Shown: piece by piece, positions 44,573-53,136 of the stretch
Layout of the letters: each line of letters begins with the position of its first letter
How positions within the stretch are numbered: position 1 is the stretch's first letter
NCBI GenBank assembly: GCA_020633895.1
Contig: JACKCT010000015.1
Span: 1 to 62,327, forward strand
Length of the DNA stretch: 62,327 nt
Source of the DNA: Deltaproteobacteria bacterium
GTDB lineage: Bacteria > Lernaellota > Lernaellaia > JACKCT01
Direction of reading: 5' to 3'
Translations under genes and position numbers: made by a program
The notes under the pieces: generated by a model
Seen by the model: the letters and a program-made list of their open reading frames with translations, nothing else
Told to the model about the DNA's origin: nothing
The model's database searches: none

Positions 44573-46416
44573 TCGGCGCGCACCACCCGACGCACTCGCA
44601 GCGCGAACAGCACCCCGCAGCCCAATCCCAGCGTGATCAGCAGCCAGGAAATGACAGGCAAGGCGGCGGCGACGCTCCCCCCTCCGCGCGGCGGCAACAC
44701 GCCCAGGTCCGCGTCCAGGCCGATTTTGATCTCCACCTCGGACCCATTGTCGATGATGTCGCCGATCAGGCGCCAGCCGCTTTGGAAAATTTCGCCCAAA
44801 GCCGGATTCGTCTCGGGCGGCAGTTGGCTGATGATCTTGGGACCCAGATCGGTCACGAAAAAAGCGCTGCCGGACGGGGGGCCGTCCAGGTAGGTCTCCA
44901 GTCGGGACGGAGCGTGCTGATCGACGCGCTTGTTCATCTTGTCCAACTCGCCCTGCGTGGAGGCGAGGAGGAAAAATTCGTCGGTGGCGGCGTAGTGAAA
45001 GTCGGTGCCCAAAAATTCCAGCGGCTTGCCGGACGTGATCGTCGCGGCGGGATCGGCGGGGGTGTCGGCGGAGTTGTAATAGTTCTTCACCAGCGAACGC
45101 ACCGTTTCCCGATCCGCGGCGGGCAAGGAGGAAAGCACGGAATCCAGCATTCCTTCGTTGAGTTCCTTGGGCTTGAACATCTCGTTGATCGCCGGGCTGT
45201 CGCCGAGCAGATCCTTCAGGTCGGTTTTCGCCGCGTTGAGCAGGTCTTGTTTGTGCAAACGGGCCAGAAAGGCGTCGACCGCCTCCCGGTCGCGGATTTG
45301 GGCAACCAGGTTCAGGCCGCCGTTGTTGTCGGCGTAGACCAGGAACTCGGGTCCGAGCATCCGCATCATGCTTGTCACCATCATCTTGGCGAACTGGAGG
45401 CGGAACTTGCCCATTTTCGTGTCGCTGGGCTCGAATTTGCCGGTCATGGACATCAGCAGATCCGCCAGCGCGGCCTGGTTTTCCGTCCGCAGCCCGAAGG
45501 TAAAGGCCTGGTCGTCGGCGGCGAATCGGGAGACGGCGAAGGGCTCGTGCTTTTGGGAAAGGAGGTTGATGACCGACTTGCCTTCCTTGGAATCGAGCAC
45601 GGCGCGCATTCGCAGGCCGGTTTCGTCCAAGGTGATCTCGGCGGACCCGCTGGCAAAGCCGCCCGGCTCCACAATCGTGCCCGTGTCCATCTTCGAATTG
45701 GGCAGGGGCACCGGTTGTTTGAGGAAATTTTCGGACAGGATCGCGATGCGCATGTCGGCCTGTTCGGGCCAGTTTTTCGCGGCGGCCTCGTAGGCCTCGG
45801 GCTGATCCTTCACCGACGGCGTGGCGCCGTGGTAGGCGTCCAAGGCCTTGCGCACCCGGTCTTCGTTGCCGACGAGCAGGATGTTTCGAATCGAGCAGCG
45901 GGTATAAGCGCCGTCGAAATAGAGTTTGTGGCCTCGATATTCGTCGATAAGCCTCGTGCCGCCGGCCTCGGCGACCGAACCGGCCAACATCGAAAACAGC
46001 AGTCCCTGACGGCCGATGTCCGCGATGGCGATAACGGGGAACTGGTCGGAGCGGTAGGAGGCGACGTCGGTGGGCAGAACCAGGGTGAACTTGGGAATCA
46101 GCCACTGCATGAACGGCCATGCAATCGACGAGGATTCCAACTCATCGAGCCGCCGGATCACATCCCCGGCGCGTTCGTCGGTCATGCCGGCGGCGGCCAG
46201 GGAGCGGAAGATGTCGGAGGTAAAGATCTTTTGGACCGTCGTGCCGAACCGGTCGACGCGGACGACCGCGCCCTCGTCCGCGGGAATGAAGCGACGCACA
46301 TCCGCCATGCCCAGCAATAAATAGAGCGTGAGGGCGAAAATCCCGCCGGTGATCAAAAGGATCAGAATATCGCGAACGCGCACCTTGCGACGCGGCGCGT
46401 CTTCGTTTTTGGCCAT
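44569..46416 (-). CDS. Membrane protein with large periplasmic domain, unknown (DUF3352-like)
   Basis: A 615-residue protein. The ATG at 46416 follows GGGAGG by 4 to 5 bases; a longer start lacks this. One helix near 17-37 (ILILLITGGIFALTLYLLLG) and one near 583-605 bracket a periplasmic domain of about 540 residues. Its pattern of IADIGRQGLLFSML, GHKLYFDGAYTRCSIRNILLVGNEDRVRKAL and FAVSRFAADDQAFTFG resembles the DUF3352-type proteins, which carry repeated mixed alpha-beta units, but the match is not firm. A Lys/Arg-rich tail ends the protein in the cytoplasm. It is co-translated with the SUMF1-like gene. Confidence 0.65.
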   Translation of the reverse strand: MAKNEDAPRRKVRVRDILILLITGGIFALTLYLLLGMADVRRFIPADEGAVVRVDRFGTTVQKIFTSDIFRSLAAAGMTDERAGDVIRRLDELESSSIAWPFMQWLIPKFTLVLPTDVASYRSDQFPVIAIADIGRQGLLFSMLAGSVAEAGGTRLIDEYRGHKLYFDGAYTRCSIRNILLVGNEDRVRKALDAYHGATPSVKDQPEAYEAAAKNWPEQADMRIAILSENFLKQPVPLPNSKMDTGTIVEPGGFASGSAEITLDETGLRMRAVLDSKEGKSVINLLSQKHEPFAVSRFAADDQAFTFGLRTENQAALADLLMSMTGKFEPSDTKMGKFRLQFAKMMVTSMMRMLGPEFLVYADNNGGLNLVAQIRDREAVDAFLARLHKQDLLNAAKTDLKDLLGDSPAINEMFKPKELNEGMLDSVLSSLPAADRETVRSLVKNYYNSADTPADPAATITSGKPLEFLGTDFHYAATDEFFLLASTQGELDKMNKRVDQHAPSRLETYLDGPPSGSAFFVTDLGPKIISQLPPETNPALGEIFQSGWRLIGDIIDNGSEVEIKIGLDADLGVLPPRGGGSVAAALPVISWLLITLGLGCGVLFALRVRRVVRAE

Positions 46417-46569
46417 ATTGCCTCCCGCCGAAGTTTTAGCCCACGCGCTTGGCCCCTGCAACCGGCGGACGTCGCCGAGGAAGTTCGTTGCCGGCGCGGT
46501 CGTCGTTGCCAGGGGGGGACGTGGGGCCTATAACCGAAGTGTCGACAACAAGGCGCCAAGGACGGTTCG

Positions 46570-47256
46570 ATGGCTTCGCTTTCCGTGTCGTTTCAGATCC
46601 GCTCGGCTCTGCTGGGGCTGTCGATTTTGCGTCGGCGGCTGGGGTGGGGCCGCATGTTGGGGACGGCGGCGAATCTGACATGGCGACAGATGCGCGGCGA
46701 GCCGTGGCGAGGCCTGCCCAAGCCGGAGGACGACAAGGAACGCCTTTCCCGGCAACAATCCGGCCCGGCGGTATTGCTCTATCGCGCACTCTGCAAGCAG
46801 GTGGGACGGGAGAAGGCCTTGGAGATCACCCGGGAGGTGGTCATCGACGCCACGCAAATCTTCCTGCGTGAGCAGATTCCGGTGCTGGACCCGGACGAGC
46901 TTTTGCGTTGGGAGGAACCCAAGCGGCTGGCGTTTCTGCGCGGGCTGACCGATCGATTTTTCAACGCGGATACGGCGAATCACCGGGTCGGCGACAACCG
47001 GGTAAGCTTTTTCGTGACCCGCTGCCGCTTCCCCGAGTTGATGCTCGCCGTGGGCCATCCGGAGTTGGCGCCGCTTTATTGCGAGGGGGACGGGATCTTT
47101 TTTGAACGCGAGCAGCCGAGGGTGCGTTTCCTGCGCACGCGCACGCTGGCGGCGGATCAGGAATCCTGCGACTTTTCCTTCGAACCCGTCTCGCCGGTCG
47201 CCGGTTCGTCGACTTCGGGTTTTTCCCCGGGCGACAAAGGCAGCTCCACCGCCTGA
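46570..47256 (+). CDS. L-2-amino-thiazoline-4-carboxylate hydrolase-like protein
   Basis: A 228-residue protein. The carboxy part has the pattern of the ATC-hydrolase family: FFVTRCRFPELMLAVGHPEL near 138-157, whose R-C-x-x-x-E core is typical, then APLYCEGDG near 158, and VRFLRTRTLAADQESCDFSF near 180, where R-T-x-T-L-A plus C-x-F-x-F closes the family. In known members these Cys residues support hydrolysis of the thiazoline to N-carbamoyl or cysteine products. An amphipathic amino segment precedes. No Shine-Dalgarno is strong at the ATG. The last 100 bp overlap the convergent lipoprotein gene, which gives the tail a Ser/Gly-rich character. Confidence 0.65.
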   Translation: MASLSVSFQIRSALLGLSILRRRLGWGRMLGTAANLTWRQMRGEPWRGLPKPEDDKERLSRQQSGPAVLLYRALCKQVGREKALEITREVVIDATQIFLREQIPVLDPDELLRWEEPKRLAFLRGLTDRFFNADTANHRVGDNRVSFFVTRCRFPELMLAVGHPELAPLYCEGDGIFFEREQPRVRFLRTRTLAADQESCDFSFEPVSPVAGSSTSGFSPGDKGSSTA

Positions 47257-48443
47257 GCCGGAACCTCCCGCTCCTTGTAATATCGCTCATCCCACACCGT
47301 GCCGCCCGGCCATTGGGCCACGAGCAATCCCACGTCGGCCGCGGCGAACAGCCGTCGGATGGTCAGGCGGGAGGCGTTGGAGGCGTACAAGTCCGCGTCG
47401 ACGACCATTTTCCCCGTGCCTTCGTCGTAGGAGAGGGTTTCCAGGGCGGCGTGCAGCGCGCGCATATAGTCGCCCTTGGCCTGGGAGTCGGTGAACAAAG
47501 AGAAGTCGAAGGACTGCATCCCGATAGCGTAGGTCGGCAGGTCGGGCGCGACATCGACCTCGAAGCGTCGCTTGTCCTCGGGGATCGGCGGCAAGTTCTG
47601 CTCGCGCAGGAACTTGGGCTTGGCGTAAACGTGCTCAAAGGCGTGTTCGGCTTGGGTGAAGCGGGCTTCGTCGGAGGCGATGACAAGGATGTGGACGGTC
47701 ATCTGTGTCGTGGCGTGGTCCATGGCGGCGTTCATCGTCAGGCGGTCGGCCTTGCCGGGCAGGAAGCGCGACCAGACGTTCATCGCCAATTTCCCTTCCT
47801 CCCGACGCACCTCCTCGACCCCCGCGCCGATGCCGCGAAAGGTGTAGCCCAGCGCCGGATCGTAGTACCAGCGCCGCCCCTCCTTTTGCGGGACGTCGGT
47901 GCGAAATTCGAAGCCGGCGAGCACGGCGGTGATGTGCTTGGCGCCGAGCATCGGCTCGGAAAGGGTGAACAGGGCGCGCTGCTCGGCGCGGTGTTCGGGG
48001 GCGTGCATGTCGAGGGTGACATGGGCGTAGGCAAACCAGGTCTTGGGCACGTCCACGGCGACCTGATAGCGAAAATCCCCGGTTTGGGCGTCGCGGGCCG
48101 GTTTGCCGGTGGACCAGTTACCGCCGATCAGGCCGACGTGATACGTCGCCTTTTCAACGGCGCCTTCCCGGCACTCGGGCGGCTCCAGGTAGTTCTGCCA
48201 AAAACTGAGGCGGTGGTTGTACGTCTGCCAGGAATAACCGAAGCCGCGCGGGATCACACCGGCCGGGCAGGGGGGCGAAAGGGCGCTGACCGACGGCTCG
48301 TCGTCCAGGCGATGGGCCTGCTCGGTCGCGAAGAGATCGTCTTCCGACAACGTTTCCTTGCATCCGGCCGCCGTGGCGAGAACCAGGGCCAACGCGAGGA
48401 AAATCGCGATCTTTGCCATGGGGTGGAAGATGCGTGTCCTCAT
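47157..48443 (-). CDS. Lipoprotein, unknown
   Basis: A 428-residue protein from the ATG at 48443 (an ATG at 48419 would shorten it by eight residues). A hydrophobic signal leads to the lipobox AAGC (Cys28 of the long form). The mature part has no recognised domain; it is rich in mixed beta segments such as FRYQVAVDVPKTWFAYAHVTLDMHAP (core VAVDVPKTWFAYAHVT), with conserved-looking aromatic residues, and a charged Pro/Glu tail. It lies 15 bp downstream of the MopE-like gene on the same strand, so the two are probably one operon. Its 3' end overlaps the ATC-hydrolase-like gene on the other strand by 100 bp. Confidence 0.65.
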   Translation of the reverse strand: MRTRIFHPMAKIAIFLALALVLATAAGCKETLSEDDLFATEQAHRLDDEPSVSALSPPCPAGVIPRGFGYSWQTYNHRLSFWQNYLEPPECREGAVEKATYHVGLIGGNWSTGKPARDAQTGDFRYQVAVDVPKTWFAYAHVTLDMHAPEHRAEQRALFTLSEPMLGAKHITAVLAGFEFRTDVPQKEGRRWYYDPALGYTFRGIGAGVEEVRREEGKLAMNVWSRFLPGKADRLTMNAAMDHATTQMTVHILVIASDEARFTQAEHAFEHVYAKPKFLREQNLPPIPEDKRRFEVDVAPDLPTYAIGMQSFDFSLFTDSQAKGDYMRALHAALETLSYDEGTGKMVVDADLYASNASRLTIRRLFAAADVGLLVAQWPGGTVWDERYYKEREVPAQAVELPLSPGEKPEVDEPATGETGSKEKSQDS

Positions 48444-48458
48444 CGGGGCGCGGGGTTC

Positions 48459-48869
48459 CTAAACCAGGTCCGTGTCGTCGTCGACGAAGTCATCGTCGTC
48501 ATCGTCGTCGTCATCGATGGCGGGGCAGGCCGGATCCTCCCGGTCGGAAAAACCGTTGCAATCGTTGTCGATGCCGTCGTCGCACTGCTCAATGCTCCCG
48601 GGATTGGCGAAGGGGTTGTTGTCCTGGCAATCCTCCGGGACGCACCACCCGTCGTTGTCCGCGTCGGTGCAGTCCGCGTCGTCATCGTCGTCGTCAACGG
48701 CGGTGTCGTCATCCGTGTCGGGATTGGGGGTCGGCGGCGGGATTTTGGCGTCGTTGTCGCTCTCGTTGCAGGCGGTGAAGACGCCGAACGCCGTGACCAG
48801 CACCAGGATCGCCAGGATGAATATGGGAAGTCCGTTTCGCACCGGGCGAGCATAGGGGACGTTGTGCAT
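48459..48869 (-). CDS. MopE-like metal-binding lipoprotein
   Basis: A 136-residue protein from the ATG at 48869. A signal helix (FILAILVLVTAFGVF) ends at lipobox FTAC. The mature part opens with an Asp/Pro-rich linker, then DCTDADNDGWCVPEDCQDNNP, with the calcium-type D-x-D-x-D-G-W pattern, and ends its core with EQCDDGIDNDCNGFSD, the 'CDGxDNDCDG' repeat I know from the MopE/putative-metal-binding-motif family. A second Asp run closes the protein. Calcium or other metal binding at the cell surface is likely. It precedes the larger lipoprotein gene in an apparent operon. Confidence 0.78.
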   Translation of the reverse strand: MHNVPYARPVRNGLPIFILAILVLVTAFGVFTACNESDNDAKIPPPTPNPDTDDDTAVDDDDDDADCTDADNDGWCVPEDCQDNNPFANPGSIEQCDDGIDNDCNGFSDREDPACPAIDDDDDDDDDFVDDDTDLV

Positions 48870-48887
48870 GGTGGCAACGATCACGAC

Positions 48888-48992
48888 TTCAGAGCCGCGA
48901 CCGTCAGGGAGCGGGTTGCCACGACGAACCAACCCGCTTACTTACCAGCCTTCGCCAAGGCTACGGCACGGCAAGCTGTGCGCGGCTCTGAA
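48888..48992. repeat. Dispersed palindromic repeat, copy D
   Basis: TTCAGAGCCGCG (48888-48899) pairs with CGCGGCTCTGAA (48981-48992). An inner GCGGGTTG (48911-48918) pairs with CAACCCGC (48930-48937). The right arm holds CCTTCGCCAAGGCTACGG (48949-48966), the same 18 bp as in copy C at 28013-28030, in the same position relative to the ends. Confidence 0.85.
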
Positions 48993-49015
48993 GGGGCGGT
49001 GTCGCGGTCGGTGGC

Positions 49016-49417
49016 CTAATTCACCGACGTATCATGCACCACGATCATCTTGAAGGTGGGGATGATGGCGTTGAACGAGTCGCCGTCGTCGTCGACCATG
49101 CGATACCAGCCCTTCATTTCCCCGTAGGCGGTGGGCAGGGGGCAACCGCTGGTATATTCATAGCTTTCGCCGGGAAGGATGCGCGGCTGCTCGCCGACCA
49201 CCCCCGGTCCCTCGACGACCTGCACCCGTCCGTTGGCGTCCTTGATGACCCACCGCCGGGACAGAAGCTGCACCGGGGCTTCGCCCTCGTTGGCGATAGT
49301 GACGTGATAAGCGAAGAAATAGCGGTACGGCGGCGCCGAGTGGTCGGCCGAATACTGCGTCTGGACGGTGATGCGAACGTTGTTCGTCACCGCGGTCGGC
49401 AGGGCGTCTTCGGTCAT
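49016..49417 (-). CDS. apaG: ApaG-like protein
   Basis: A 133-residue protein, the usual ApaG length. The ATG at 49417 has GGAGGTG with close spacing, a near-perfect site; an earlier in-frame start lacks it. The fibronectin-type fold of ApaG shows as RITVQTQYSADHSAPPYRYFFAYHVTIAN (core YRYFFAYHVTI), LLSRRWVIKDANG near 59-71, VVGEQPRILPGESYEYTSGCPL near 80-100 and MKGWYRMVDDDGDSF near 108. The R-R-W and G-E-x-P motifs are diagnostic. The protein binds magnesium and pyrophosphate in structural reports; cobalt and magnesium efflux was inferred from mutants. It is monocistronic, downstream of copy D and divergent from the glycosylphosphotransferase gene. Confidence 0.9.
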   Translation of the reverse strand: MTEDALPTAVTNNVRITVQTQYSADHSAPPYRYFFAYHVTIANEGEAPVQLLSRRWVIKDANGRVQVVEGPGVVGEQPRILPGESYEYTSGCPLPTAYGEMKGWYRMVDDDGDSFNAIIPTFKMIVVHDTSVN

Positions 49418-49699
49418 CGTCACCTCCGGCCCGATGATGGACCGCTTTTCAGCAAAATCATTCGGAAAAATCATTCGGATTTTCCGGCGTCGGGTCGGCC
49501 GGTCGCGCGACCCACGGGAATGCGTCCCGTCAATTTCTTCACGCTCGCCCCATTCGTCAAGGCATGAGGCCTCGCATCGTTGGCGCCGCCGCGTGGGATG
49601 GGAGGACGCTGACTGAAAAACGAAGAATGGTCGTTGCCGAACCGCGTCAAAAAGCCTATGATGGCGGCGGTCTGGGGACCGACTTATCGAGGCCCTTCC

Positions 49700-51127
49700 A
49701 TGTCCTTTCTTCGCGAACAGCGCACGACCGCGCTCACCGTCCTCTCGGTGCTGATCGACATCCTGGCCGCCGTCGCGGCCTTTGTGCTGGCCTATAACTG
49801 GAAATCGAGCCTGCCCGGCGAGGAGCTTTCCAGTCTGGCCCCCTTGGACTCGTACGCGTGGTTTTTCGCCACCTATCTCTTCCTGCTGCTGATCGCCAAC
49901 TACCTGAACGGCATGTACACCTTCGGCCGGACGCTGACTTACGGCGAGCTTCTGAGCAAGACGGCCCGGTCGATCGGCATCGTCGCCCTGGCGATCATCA
50001 CCGTGATGTTCCTATTTAAAATCCAAACCTTATCGCGCTTGCTGTTCTCGCTTTTCGTGCTGTTCAACCTGGTGGTGGCCGCGATTCTCAAATGCTCCAT
50101 GAAGCTCGTCACCGGGCGCATGCAGACCCTGGGCTACAACCCGATCAACGCGCTGGTGGTCGGCAGCGGGCCGATGGCGGTGAGCATGATCGAGAATCTG
50201 CGGGAGCGCCCCGAGCTGGGCTACCACATCGTCGGCTGCGTGGACGCGGACCCGGAGCGGGTGGGGCAGACCGTGATCGGCGTGCCGGTCATCGGCTCCA
50301 CCGAGGATTTTGCCGAGATCCTCTCCCGCGACCAGGTGGACGAGGTGTTTTTCGCCATGCCGTTTCACCTGGTCAAGGAACTGCCCAAGCTGATCTGGCT
50401 GTGCGAGGAAATCGGCATCCGCTTCTCGCTGATGGCCGACGTCATCCAGACGTCCATCGCCAAGGCGCATCTGCGCTATTTCCTGGACGTGCCGCTGCTG
50501 ACGTTCTCGTCCACGCCCTCGGCGCTGGGGCAGCTTTTCATCAAGGGCCTGATGGACCGCACGCTGGCGGGCCTGGGGCTGCTGGTGCTCTCGCCGTTGT
50601 TTGTCGTCGTGGCGACGCTCATCAAGATCACGAGCCGGGGGCCGGTGTTTTTCAAGCAGGTGCGTTGCGGCCTGAACGGGCGCCTTTTCACCATGTTCAA
50701 GTTTCGCACGATGGTGGAGAACGCCGAGCAGCTTCGCGAAGAATTGATGCGTTACAACGAGATGACCGGCCCGGTTTTCAAGATGAAGGGCGACCCGCGC
50801 ATCACGCCGATCGGACGCTGGCTGCGTAAGTACAGCCTGGACGAGTTGCCTCAGCTCATGAACGTCTTCAAGGGCGAAATGAGCCTGGTGGGCCCGAGGC
50901 CGCCGATCCCCGAGGAAGTGCAGCAGTACAAACGCTGGCAGCGTCGCCGCTTGTCCATGCGCCCGGGGCTGACGTGCTTCTGGCAGATCGCGGGGCGCAA
51001 CGAGGTCAACTTCGACGAGTGGATGCGCCTGGACCTCAAGTACATCGACAACTGGTCTCTCAAACTCGACTTCATCATCCTGGGCAAGACGATCCCCGTC
51101 GTGCTCCTGGGCAAGGGCGCCAGTTAG
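49700..51127 (+). CDS. Undecaprenyl-phosphate sugar phosphotransferase (WcaJ/polyprenyl glycosylphosphotransferase)
   Basis: A 475-residue protein from the ATG at 49700, after GAGG with 7- to 8-base spacing. Four amino-terminal helices (to about 130) precede a Rossmann-like CoA-binding fold (NALVVGSGPMAVSMIENLRE near 152-171) and then the transferase: FFKQVRCGLNGRLFTMFKFRTM near 318-339 (core RxGxxGxxFxxxKFRTM), RLRKYSLDELPQLMNVFKGEMSLVGPRPP near 380-408 (core S-L-D-E-L-P-Q-L-x-N-V) and GLTCFWQIAGRNEV near 432. It moves sugar-1-phosphate to undecaprenyl phosphate, the first step of repeat-unit synthesis. The main polysaccharide genes are 10 kb away, so this gene is a candidate initiator for them. 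Confidence 0.93.
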   Translation: MSFLREQRTTALTVLSVLIDILAAVAAFVLAYNWKSSLPGEELSSLAPLDSYAWFFATYLFLLLIANYLNGMYTFGRTLTYGELLSKTARSIGIVALAIITVMFLFKIQTLSRLLFSLFVLFNLVVAAILKCSMKLVTGRMQTLGYNPINALVVGSGPMAVSMIENLRERPELGYHIVGCVDADPERVGQTVIGVPVIGSTEDFAEILSRDQVDEVFFAMPFHLVKELPKLIWLCEEIGIRFSLMADVIQTSIAKAHLRYFLDVPLLTFSSTPSALGQLFIKGLMDRTLAGLGLLVLSPLFVVVATLIKITSRGPVFFKQVRCGLNGRLFTMFKFRTMVENAEQLREELMRYNEMTGPVFKMKGDPRITPIGRWLRKYSLDELPQLMNVFKGEMSLVGPRPPIPEEVQQYKRWQRRRLSMRPGLTCFWQIAGRNEVNFDEWMRLDLKYIDNWSLKLDFIILGKTIPVVLLGKGAS

Positions 51128-51156
51128 GCGCGTCCAGTAGCCTCATTTAGACACAT

Positions 51157-52851
51157 TTAGCAGCCGCACCCGCTGTCGTCGTCATCGTCGTCATCCGACG
51201 CATCATCATCGCCGTCGTCATCCGAGGCGTCGTCGTCGGTCGTGTCATCGTCCGGCGCATCGTCATCGGCGATGTCGTCGTCCGCCGCATCATCGTCGCC
51301 CGTGTCGTCATCGTCATCATCGTCGTCGTCACCGGGCAGGGGCGGGCGGACGTACAGGGAATTCGTCAGCGCGACGGGCATGACGCCGTCGTAGAGTTCG
51401 GCGCGGTAGCGGGTGTCGGTCTCCGGGCCCACGTCGATCGTGAACGACGTTTCGAAGTCGTCGCTATCGACGGGGATCTTGTCGTATTCGTCGATCTTCG
51501 CGCCGTCCTGGAGGATGCGCAGGGCGTAGCCGTTGCCGCCCACGACGCGCGCGGTGATCGTGACCTTATCGCCGCGGATCGTTTCGCCCATCATGGCTTC
51601 AGCGTCGCCGGCGGTCGCGTTGATAAACAAGTCCGGCCCGTCGGGCCCGATCATCTTCACATACGCCCGCCCGGCCTTCAGGGCTTCCATGACCGCGTGT
51701 TCGCTCAACTCGTCGGCATACACCACGGTCGTCGGCACGCCGATCGGCGCGTAGGTGTCGCCCGTGCCCGTGCCGCTCCGGTGGTCGTCCGAGCCGCCGC
51801 GCGCGGGCAGCACGTAGTCCATGTCCTGAAGGTCGTCCCAGAGGTTGATGTTGAGCAGGTTGCCGTAAAAGTTGATGCCCGACGGATTGACCGAGCCGTT
51901 GATGACTTCCAAAAAGTCCACCTTGCCCCAGTCCGTATCCGGGATGCCCCAGCCGATGCCGTAGGAGAACCCTTCGCGCGGCGTGTCCCGCAGGCCCGGC
52001 GCGACGGGGTGGTTGATCGAAACGTACCCCCCATCCGAATGCACCGCGTCGAAGACCTCGTTGATGTCGTAGTGAATGTCGGTGCCTTGGTAGGGCATGT
52101 ACCCCCGGATCCCGAAGATGTTGTAGTGCCCGGCGTAGGTGGTCAGCTCGACGCCGTTGATAAGCAGCATGTCCGGATACGAGTCCTGAAACTCGGGGAT
52201 GTAGAGCATGTGGCTGATCGCGTTGTGGTCGGTCAGGGCAATGAAGTCCAGGCCTTGCGTGTGGGCGTACTGCATCGTGACGGCCATGGTCTGGGAGCCG
52301 TCCGAGTGTGTGGAGTGGCAATGCAGATCGCCCTTGTACCAGCCGGCGGCGTCATTGAGCACGACGGGGCTGTATTCCTCCGGCTCGAAGGCGTCGCCCA
52401 CGTCGCCGTCGTAAAAATTGACCGTCACGGTGTAGGCCAGGGCCGAGTCGTCGGGCACGTAGCCGATGCCCAATTCCACCTGCCACGTGCCGGTCTGCAA
52501 GGCGCCGGGGATGTAGGAGTCGGACGTGGCGGCCTTGCTCTTGCCGACGGAAAACGACTTCTTGTTGCTGCCGCTCCAACCGCGAAAGCCGTCCGGATCG
52601 AAGACGCCGATGTCGATGACGGGATTGAAGATGGCCTTGGATTTGCCGGTGGCGATTTCGGTGTAGTTGTAGGTGAAGTCGATGCGCGTCGTGCCGCCGG
52701 GAACGTCGAAGTCCAGGTAGAGATAGCTGCCGATATCGTCGCGATCGACTTGGCCGGTGAACTGATAATCGGGAGGTACGGCTATAGCCAAGGTGGGAAC
52801 CAAGGCAAGGGCGAAAACCAGGGCCAAGGCCGTGAAAAGACGTCGGGGCAT
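51157..52851 (-). CDS. Exported PHP-domain protein (CehA/McbA-like) with Asp-rich carboxy tail
   Basis: A 564-residue protein with a signal peptide (residues 1-24) and GGAG five bases before the ATG. Residues 30-148 are a beta-sandwich. The PHP domain follows: GDLHCHSTHSDG near 174-185 (His177, His179), LTDHNAISH near 206-214, NGVELTTY near 232, HSDGGYVSINHPV near 270-282 and GSDDH near 354-358, all key metal-binding positions. After about residue 480 comes an Asp-rich tail made of DDDA/DDDT units. The protein ends SGCGC. That ending recalls the Cys-containing core of MYXO-CTERM tails, but the hydrophobic helix and Arg cluster are absent. The substrate is unknown. Convergent with the phosphotransferase gene. 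Confidence 0.83.
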   Translation of the reverse strand: MPRRLFTALALVFALALVPTLAIAVPPDYQFTGQVDRDDIGSYLYLDFDVPGGTTRIDFTYNYTEIATGKSKAIFNPVIDIGVFDPDGFRGWSGSNKKSFSVGKSKAATSDSYIPGALQTGTWQVELGIGYVPDDSALAYTVTVNFYDGDVGDAFEPEEYSPVVLNDAAGWYKGDLHCHSTHSDGSQTMAVTMQYAHTQGLDFIALTDHNAISHMLYIPEFQDSYPDMLLINGVELTTYAGHYNIFGIRGYMPYQGTDIHYDINEVFDAVHSDGGYVSINHPVAPGLRDTPREGFSYGIGWGIPDTDWGKVDFLEVINGSVNPSGINFYGNLLNINLWDDLQDMDYVLPARGGSDDHRSGTGTGDTYAPIGVPTTVVYADELSEHAVMEALKAGRAYVKMIGPDGPDLFINATAGDAEAMMGETIRGDKVTITARVVGGNGYALRILQDGAKIDEYDKIPVDSDDFETSFTIDVGPETDTRYRAELYDGVMPVALTNSLYVRPPLPGDDDDDDDDDTGDDDAADDDIADDDAPDDDTTDDDASDDDGDDDASDDDDDDDSGCGC

Positions 52852-53002
52852 GGAGGCTCCGTGAAATGCAGTTGGTTATTGTTGGTTTCTGTCTAGCAGA
52901 TTCTCAGGATAAATGCGCGGCATGGCGCGGCCTTGCCGTTAGAACGGCAGTTCTAGGGCGGAGTGAAAAAGCACTTGGGTCGGGAAAAGCGAAAGGCTGC
53001 GT

Positions 53003-53011
53003 TGCTATAAT
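53003..53011 (+). promoter_or_regulatory. Extended -10 promoter element
   Basis: TGCTATAAT matches the extended -10 consensus (TGnTATAAT) exactly. It lies in the 285-bp AT-richer gap ahead of the lipoprotein at 53137, 126 bp upstream of the start. No good -35 box is seen, which such promoters can lack. Confidence 0.45.
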
Positions 53012-53136
53012 TATTTTGCTGATGAAAATTAATCTGGGAATACGCGTAGGGTGTAAGTTGTGGATGATTTGATGCGGCCAAAGGATTTGAGGATTGAGAA
53101 GATAAGTACGAGTTCGAATTTGTCGGGAGATGAACG

